25,783 nucleotides of DNA, from assembly GCA_003132865.1 (NCBI GenBank), contig PKYZ01000852.1, positions 680-26,462 of the forward strand, given 5' to 3'. Below, piece by piece: positions 21,491 to 25,783 of this stretch; the stretch's first letter is position 1, and each line of letters starts with the position of its first letter. This DNA comes from Bryobacterales bacterium. Lineage in GTDB: Bacteria > Acidobacteriota > Terriglobia > Bryobacterales > Bryobacteraceae. The translations under genes and the position numbers were made by a program. Under the pieces are notes generated by a model that made no database searches, was not told the origin of the DNA, and saw nothing but the letters and a program-made list of their open reading frames with translations.

Positions 21491-22471
21491 ATGTATTTCG
21501 GAACCATCCTTGCTCTCCTCGCCGCGCTGCTTGCGGCGCCCCCCGCCGTCACCATCCAAGCCGACCGCCTGAGCGACCGGCCAGTGCTGAGGCCCGCTCG
21601 ACCGCCGTGGATGGAAAGCGGCGCGTTCAACCCAGCCGCGGTCATGGTAAACGGGAAGACCGTGCTGTTGTTCCGCGCGCGTGACACGCACGGCACGTCG
21701 CGCATCGGCTACGCGGAATCCGCGGACGGCCTGCACTTCAAGATCGATCCCCGGCCGGTGCTGGAGCCCGCTACGGCATACGAACGCGGCGGCGGTGTGG
21801 AAGATCCGCGCGTGCTGCGCATCGGTTCGGTCTATTACATGACGTACACGGGCTATAACCTGCACGACGCGCAACTGTGCCTGGCGACCTCGCCAGACCT
21901 GCGGCACTGGCGCCGGCACGGCGTGATTCTGCCGGCGTACCACGGCGCGTGGATCACGGGCTGGACCAAGTCGGGAGCCATCGTGCCGGAGCGCATCAAC
22001 GGTAAATGGTGGATGTACTACCTGGGCACGCGCCGCGACCCCGACGGGAAGGATCGCGACTATATGGGACTGGCCAGTTCGGATGACCTGCTGCACTGGT
22101 CCGATGCCACCGAACAGCCGGTGCTCGACCGCCGGGCGGGCGCTTTCGACGATCGCGTCATGGAGCCCGGGCCGCCGCCTCTGGTGACCAGCGCGGGCAT
22201 TCTGCTGCTTTACAACGGCGCCAACGACAAGCTGGTGTATGGCCCCGGCTGGATCATATTCGACAAAGCCGATCCGCGGCGTGTGGTGACGCGCTGCGAA
22301 AAGCCATTCATGATGCCCAGTCTGGTGTGGGAGCGCGTGGGGACCGTGCCGAACGTGATTTTCCTCGAAGGCGCCACGGCGCGAACCGGAGACCCGCTCG
22401 ACTTGACGGGATACTATGGCGGCGCCGATCAGTATACAGGAGCGATGCGTATCCGCATCGGCGTGCGGTAG
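21491..22471 (+). CDS. Secreted GH130 family mannoside phosphorylase/hydrolase
   Basis: A 326-residue five-bladed beta-propeller enzyme with a short signal peptide (ILALLAALLAAPPAV). GH130 motifs are in order: FNPAA (47), RIGYAESADGLHF (71-83), GGVEDPRV (101-108, with the catalytic Asp at 105), ITGWTKSGAIV (155-165) and GYYGGADQYTGAMRI (307-321). The family acts on beta-mannosidic linkages, either by phosphorolysis or, in some subfamilies, hydrolysis. Export favours hydrolysis, because the periplasm is poor in phosphate, but this is inference. It is divergent from the trehalase gene and ends 6 bp from the convergent regulator gene. Confidence 0.88.
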   Translation: MYFGTILALLAALLAAPPAVTIQADRLSDRPVLRPARPPWMESGAFNPAAVMVNGKTVLLFRARDTHGTSRIGYAESADGLHFKIDPRPVLEPATAYERGGGVEDPRVLRIGSVYYMTYTGYNLHDAQLCLATSPDLRHWRRHGVILPAYHGAWITGWTKSGAIVPERINGKWWMYYLGTRRDPDGKDRDYMGLASSDDLLHWSDATEQPVLDRRAGAFDDRVMEPGPPPLVTSAGILLLYNGANDKLVYGPGWIIFDKADPRRVVTRCEKPFMMPSLVWERVGTVPNVIFLEGATARTGDPLDLTGYYGGADQYTGAMRIRIGVR

Positions 22472-22477
22472 CAAGCG

Positions 22478-23740
22478 TTAGTTGGCGCTTTCCATCCCGG
22501 GCGCGTGAACGTGCAAACTCAACAACTCCGACTGCACCGGTACGCCACCGCTCACCTTCACCCGAAGCAAGGCTTCAAACGGTGGAACGCGGCGGCGCGC
22601 CGAGGGGCCAAGTTTCGAGATCAACTCGTCCAAGCGCGGCGCGCGGCAAACAAACTCGACGGCGGCCTGGGTGCCGAAAGTAGTGATCCCGGCCAGGATC
22701 AGCACGCGGCGGCTCGTATTCAGACCGGAGGTGAGCGCCACCAGCGCATAATCTTCGGTGATCAACCCGTCGGACGCGAGATACATGTTCTGCTCCGTAG
22801 CGCTGGGATGCAGATTGGAAATCATCAGGTCGCCTTTGCGGGGGGCGGAGGGTTTGCGGGTGAACACGAAATCCTGCATGCCGGGCAGTTCCCGCAAGGA
22901 GAGATTCTCGGATGGGGAGCCGATGAAAATCAAATTGCTGGTCTTGGCGTCGTCCCAAGTCAACAGCCTCCCCCGCTTGATGTGAATCTCATGTTTCAGG
23001 CTGGCAAACACCTGATCGAGATCGTGGACGGCCATTACCTCACCCACACCCGTGTAATGATCCCGAATCGCCTTGCCAGCGTCCAGCGCCGGATTGAAAT
23101 AGCGGAGACCCGTCTCCGGCCGGCCGACGAACTCGGCGTTGCTGTACACGACCAAGGGCGCATCCGGACCGCTGGCGAAAGCGCTCCAAAAAGCCTTTAG
23201 CGCGGGTGAGGGTTGCTCGTTCGTGGCGGCCGGCAGCGGCGCCATGAAGCGGGTCACCGCGATCGCGACCACCAGAACCACGACTGCGCCGATCACGATG
23301 GACAGGAAGAACCACGAAAGCGGATAAGACCGCTCGGTCAGCGCGGGCGGAGCCGCGGGTGCGGCCAGGGGCACCGGCGTCTCCACCGGCGGCCGGATAT
23401 GAAACGTGAGCAAATAAGCGCCTTTGGGAATCTCGATCACCATGCGATCCGGCGCTCCCTCGCCGGCATAGTATTCGGCCAGCTTCGACCGGAGCCGGCC
23501 GGTCTGCACGCGCACTGTGGAATCCATGCGGGAATCGAAGTCGGCGGGGCGGCCGAACACTTCGGTGGCGATCTGGTACTCCTTCAAAGACATGCCCGGC
23601 GCGTCCAGGGAGTGCTCGCCCAAATACTTGAGGAGCTTGCAGAGCGATTCCGATCCATGCAGGATGGAGCTGCGGTTCAGCTTCTCGATTTGAGAGTGCA
23701 GCGCCTCCCGTTCAACGCTAGTGGTCCCAGTATCCTTCAT
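22478..23740 (-). CDS. Membrane-anchored winged-helix regulator
   Basis: A 420-residue protein. Residues ~20-115 form a winged-helix DNA-binding domain, with SLKEYQIATEVFGRPADFDS then RMDSTVRVQTGRLRSKLAEY, a pattern seen at the N-terminus of OmpR/ToxR-type transmembrane regulators in Acidobacteriota. A proline-rich linker (117-138) and one transmembrane helix (143-164, FFLSIVIGAVVVLVVAIAV) lead to a ~250-residue exported domain of unknown fold, probably the sensor. It should activate transcription from the membrane. It is divergent from the TPR gene at 23890. A TTGCAT-N17-TAATCT promoter ends 8 nt before ATG 23740. Its targets are unknown; the flanking TPR and glycosidase genes are candidates by position. 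Confidence 0.82.
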   Translation of the reverse strand: MKDTGTTSVEREALHSQIEKLNRSSILHGSESLCKLLKYLGEHSLDAPGMSLKEYQIATEVFGRPADFDSRMDSTVRVQTGRLRSKLAEYYAGEGAPDRMVIEIPKGAYLLTFHIRPPVETPVPLAAPAAPPALTERSYPLSWFFLSIVIGAVVVLVVAIAVTRFMAPLPAATNEQPSPALKAFWSAFASGPDAPLVVYSNAEFVGRPETGLRYFNPALDAGKAIRDHYTGVGEVMAVHDLDQVFASLKHEIHIKRGRLLTWDDAKTSNLIFIGSPSENLSLRELPGMQDFVFTRKPSAPRKGDLMISNLHPSATEQNMYLASDGLITEDYALVALTSGLNTSRRVLILAGITTFGTQAAVEFVCRAPRLDELISKLGPSARRRVPPFEALLRVKVSGGVPVQSELLSLHVHAPGMESAN

Positions 23741-23748
23741 TTAACGCG

Positions 23749-23777
23749 AGATTAACAATACCGCTAAGTCTATGCAA
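23749..23777 (-). promoter_or_regulatory. Promoter of the winged-helix regulator (TTGCAT-N17-TAATCT)
   Basis: On the minus strand TTGCAT (23777-23772) and TAATCT (23754-23749) have an ideal 17-nt spacer. The -10 ends 8 nt before the ATG, so the message is leaderless or nearly so; no Shine-Dalgarno is present. Confidence 0.5.
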
Positions 23778-23875
23778 AACGGGAAGCGGAGTCAAGTAAC
23801 AATTGCGCGCGCCGGGCGCGTATCACTCTGAGACGCGTCCGCCGGCAGCGCCGTTTCCGGTTCCTAAACGTCCGG

Positions 23876-23881
23876 TATAAT
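23876..23881 (+). promoter_or_regulatory. Perfect -10 hexamer of the second TPR gene
   Basis: TATAAT ends 8 nt before GTG 23890. The only purine-rich stretch, GGAG, lies between this hexamer and the start codon, so it would be at or upstream of the first transcribed base. The -35 region (GTTTCC) is poor. Confidence 0.5.
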
Positions 23882-23889
23882 GGAGCCGA

Positions 23890-25116
23890 GTGCGATTTCT
23901 CGCTCTACTCCTGTCGCTCGGTGCGGTGTCTCACGCTGCCGATTCGGTGCAGGATCTGGAGGACCGCGGTGCGGCGCTGAAGGCCAAGGGTGACGCTGCC
24001 GGCGCACTCGAACTCTATCGGCAGGCGGTTGGTCTGGATCCCAAATCGGCGCACCTGCAGGACGAAGTGGGCTTTCTGCTGGCAGTCCTGGGCCACCGCG
24101 AAGAGGGCATACAAAGCTTCCAGCGGGCCCTCGATCTGGACCCGAAGTTCGCGCCGGCGCAGTATCACCTGGGCGCGGCCTATTGGCTGGAGAAGAATCC
24201 CGGCCTCAGTATTCCTCATCTACAGAGCGCCGCCGCATTGGATCCCGGCAACTTCGATTACCAGTTCAGGCTGGGGGAAGCACTGAAATCGCAGGCTGAA
24301 TACGCGGACGCGCTGCCCCATCTGAGAGCCGCAGTAGCGGCGGATGGCAAGCGCTGGGAGGCGTGGAACGCTCTGGGGATGGACTTGCAAAACACGGGCG
24401 ATCTGGCCGCCGCCGTGGATGCCTACCAGCGCGCCGTGGATCTGAATCCCGCCGATCCGGACGCGCGGAACAACTTGGGTACCACGCTGGTGAAGACGCG
24501 CCGCGCGGACGAAGGCATTGCGCAGTTCCGGAAGATCCTGGATGCGGACCCATCCTACAACATGGCGCGCGTCAACCTGGGGTTTGCCTACATTCAGAAG
24601 GGCGACCTGGACAAGGCGGTGGAACAGTTGCGGGAGGCCATCCGGCGCGATCCGGACCAGGCCGGCGCGCATTACGATCTGGGCGTCGCCTTGAAGAACA
24701 AGGATGAGATCGAGGCCGCTAAGGCCGAACTGCAACGGTCCCTGGAACTGGACCCCAGCTTGGCCGAGGCGCATTATATGCTAGGCATCGCGCATTGGCA
24801 GACGGGAGCCTTCGATGAAGCTGCCAAGGAGATGCAAGCAGCCATTGCCTTGCGCCCGGATTACGGACAGGCCTATTTCATGCTGGGAACGGCGCTGAAG
24901 CAGAAGGGGGATCGCGACGGCGCCGAGACCGCGCTGCGCGAGGCGATCCGGTTAGATCCCGACGACCCGGGACCCTACAATACGCTGGGCCAGTTATTGC
25001 GGCAGAAAGGCGACGTGGAGGGCAGCAAGGAGGCCTTCGCCAAAGGCGAGCAGGTGAAGCAGGCGAAAGAGGCCGAACTCGGCAGAATGCTGCAGAAGAA
25101 GGACACGGTAAAATAG
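23890..25116 (+). CDS. Secreted tetratricopeptide-repeat protein (paralogue of 854-2080)
   Basis: A 408-residue protein from GTG 23890. The signal peptide is MRFLALLLSLGAVSHA, followed by about ten TPRs (AQYHLGAAYWLEKNPGLSI, WNALGMDLQNTGDLAAAVDA, AGAHYDLGVALKNKDEIEAA, QAYFMLGTALKQKGDRDGAE). It has the same length as the first TPR protein and is colinear with it (shared QDE-GFLLA, FQRA-LDPK, AGAHYDLG-A-K, EAHY-LG, LGTTLKQ/LGTALKQ). It is an exported scaffold with unknown partners. A GGGAGG-preceded TPR gene follows 19 bp downstream, so the two are likely co-transcribed. Confidence 0.9.
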   Translation: MRFLALLLSLGAVSHAADSVQDLEDRGAALKAKGDAAGALELYRQAVGLDPKSAHLQDEVGFLLAVLGHREEGIQSFQRALDLDPKFAPAQYHLGAAYWLEKNPGLSIPHLQSAAALDPGNFDYQFRLGEALKSQAEYADALPHLRAAVAADGKRWEAWNALGMDLQNTGDLAAAVDAYQRAVDLNPADPDARNNLGTTLVKTRRADEGIAQFRKILDADPSYNMARVNLGFAYIQKGDLDKAVEQLREAIRRDPDQAGAHYDLGVALKNKDEIEAAKAELQRSLELDPSLAEAHYMLGIAHWQTGAFDEAAKEMQAAIALRPDYGQAYFMLGTALKQKGDRDGAETALREAIRLDPDDPGPYNTLGQLLRQKGDVEGSKEAFAKGEQVKQAKEAELGRMLQKKDTVK

Positions 25117-25135
25117 AGAGCGGGAGGCTGGCGAA

Positions 25136-25783
25136 ATGCGAGGCTTTTTACCGGTTGTCTCAGGTACCCTGCTGCTGGCGCCTGCGCTGTTGGCACAGAA
25201 CGCCGGCATTAACCCGGCGACAACCCGCGCGATGATTGAGGTGAGCGAGATGGGCCGGTCAACCATCAAGCCTGAAAGCCTGGCGGGGTCGGTGGCGTTC
25301 GAACAAGGGGACGATCCGACCATTTCCGCTCATCCCGTAACCCCGCATGAGCCTCTGCCTGCAGCGCGCAAGGCCGCTGAAAAAGCCGAGCACTTGGCCA
25401 AGCGGAAACAGCAGGAGGCGGCCATCGCGAAGTACCGGGAGGCGGTGGCCCTCGATCCTGCGTATTTTCAGGCTTGGAACAACCTCGCGCTGGAGCTGAA
25501 TGCCGCCGGCAAGACGGATGACGCAGAGCAGGTGTTCCGGCGCCTGATGCAATCGAACCCGGAGCACGTACTTGCTTTCACGAATCTGGCCACAGTGCTC
25601 AGCGGCCAGAAGCGGTACGCGGAGGCCGAAGCTGTCGCGCGCCAGGCGATGAAGCTTCACAAATTCTCATTTAAGGCCAACTTCGTTTTGGGGACTGTCC
25701 TTATCGATCAGGGCAAATGGAGCGATGAGGCCAAGATCACACTGCAATACGCGCAAGTGAAATATGCGGAGGCCAAGACGCTG
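25136..25783 (+). CDS. Third secreted TPR protein (3' end outside window)
   Basis: ATG 25136, with GGGAGG 8 nt upstream, opens a frame that stays open for 216 codons to the right edge. A signal peptide (FLPVVSGTLLLAPALLAQ) is followed by an N-terminal segment without repeats (residues ~20-85). TPRs start near residue 90 (EAAIAKYREAVALDPAYFQA, WNNLALELNAAGKTDDAEQV, AFTNLATVLSGQKRYAEAEA). It lies 19 bp after the TPR gene 23890-25116, so an operon is likely. Unlike its neighbour it has a true Shine-Dalgarno, as expected for an internal operon gene. The missing C-terminus may hold further domains. Confidence 0.88.
   Translation, partial: MRGFLPVVSGTLLLAPALLAQNAGINPATTRAMIEVSEMGRSTIKPESLAGSVAFEQGDDPTISAHPVTPHEPLPAARKAAEKAEHLAKRKQQEAAIAKYREAVALDPAYFQAWNNLALELNAAGKTDDAEQVFRRLMQSNPEHVLAFTNLATVLSGQKRYAEAEAVARQAMKLHKFSFKANFVLGTVLIDQGKWSDEAKITLQYAQVKYAEAKTL

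Noticed and set aside
1..25783. tRNA, rRNA, CRISPR array or replication origin
   Set aside because: No regularly spaced repeats, no conserved rRNA or tRNA blocks and no DnaA-box cluster were seen on reading both strands.

Overview
The window looks like chromosomal DNA of an Acidobacteriota bacterium of the Solibacter/Bryobacter type. This is an inference from gene content: GC-rich DNA, two Tat-exported FG-GAP proteins with an ASPIC/UnbV tail (CRTAC1-like), several secreted TPR proteins, a pentaheme cytochrome fused to TPRs, a winged-helix membrane regulator and secreted glycosidases. No rRNA, tRNA or CRISPR array was seen.

Layout. 1-762 is the 5' part of a LysR regulator gene (minus strand) that runs off the left edge. 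854-2080 is a secreted TPR protein. 2107-6637 is a minus-strand operon: pentaheme cytochrome/TPR, then a CRTAC1-like protein (TAATG overlap), then a small secreted protein (2-bp gap). 6638-11677 is an accessory, partly decayed stretch. It holds a heptamer tandem repeat, a frameshifted secreted HNH nuclease gene between 15-bp inverted arms, a winged-helix protein, a leader-like segment with a two-codon minigene, an IS1-like transposase with a 9-codon leader ORF, an AT-richer membrane-protein gene, a small basic GGRPRK-tailed protein and a short-chain dehydrogenase fossil. 11678-13268 is an ECF sigma/anti-sigma pair. 13408-17767 is a divergent pair: a six-hairpin glycosidase and a second CRTAC1-like protein. 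17898-19850 is a second accessory block with a trypsin-fold protease and a DUF1778/GNAT toxin-antitoxin pair. 19892-22471 is a divergent GH37 trehalase / GH130 pair whose start codons are 24 bp apart. 22478-23740 is a membrane-anchored winged-helix regulator. 23890 to the right edge holds two more secreted TPR genes, the first a full-length paralogue of the TPR gene at 854.

How it may fit together. The resident genes suggest an envelope-focused lifestyle: exported TPR and beta-propeller scaffolds, periplasmic electron transfer, and use of trehalose, glucans and mannosides. They are interleaved with transferred or decaying DNA.

The most unusual signals are in non-coding DNA. At least nine start codons lie 6-8 nt after a -10-like hexamer, which suggests frequent leaderless transcripts. 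An ACAGGC/GCCTGT hairpin family occurs three times. At 8795-8932 a near-perfect Shine-Dalgarno sequence drives a two-codon minigene coupled to a 29-codon ORF, followed by two mutually exclusive hairpins.
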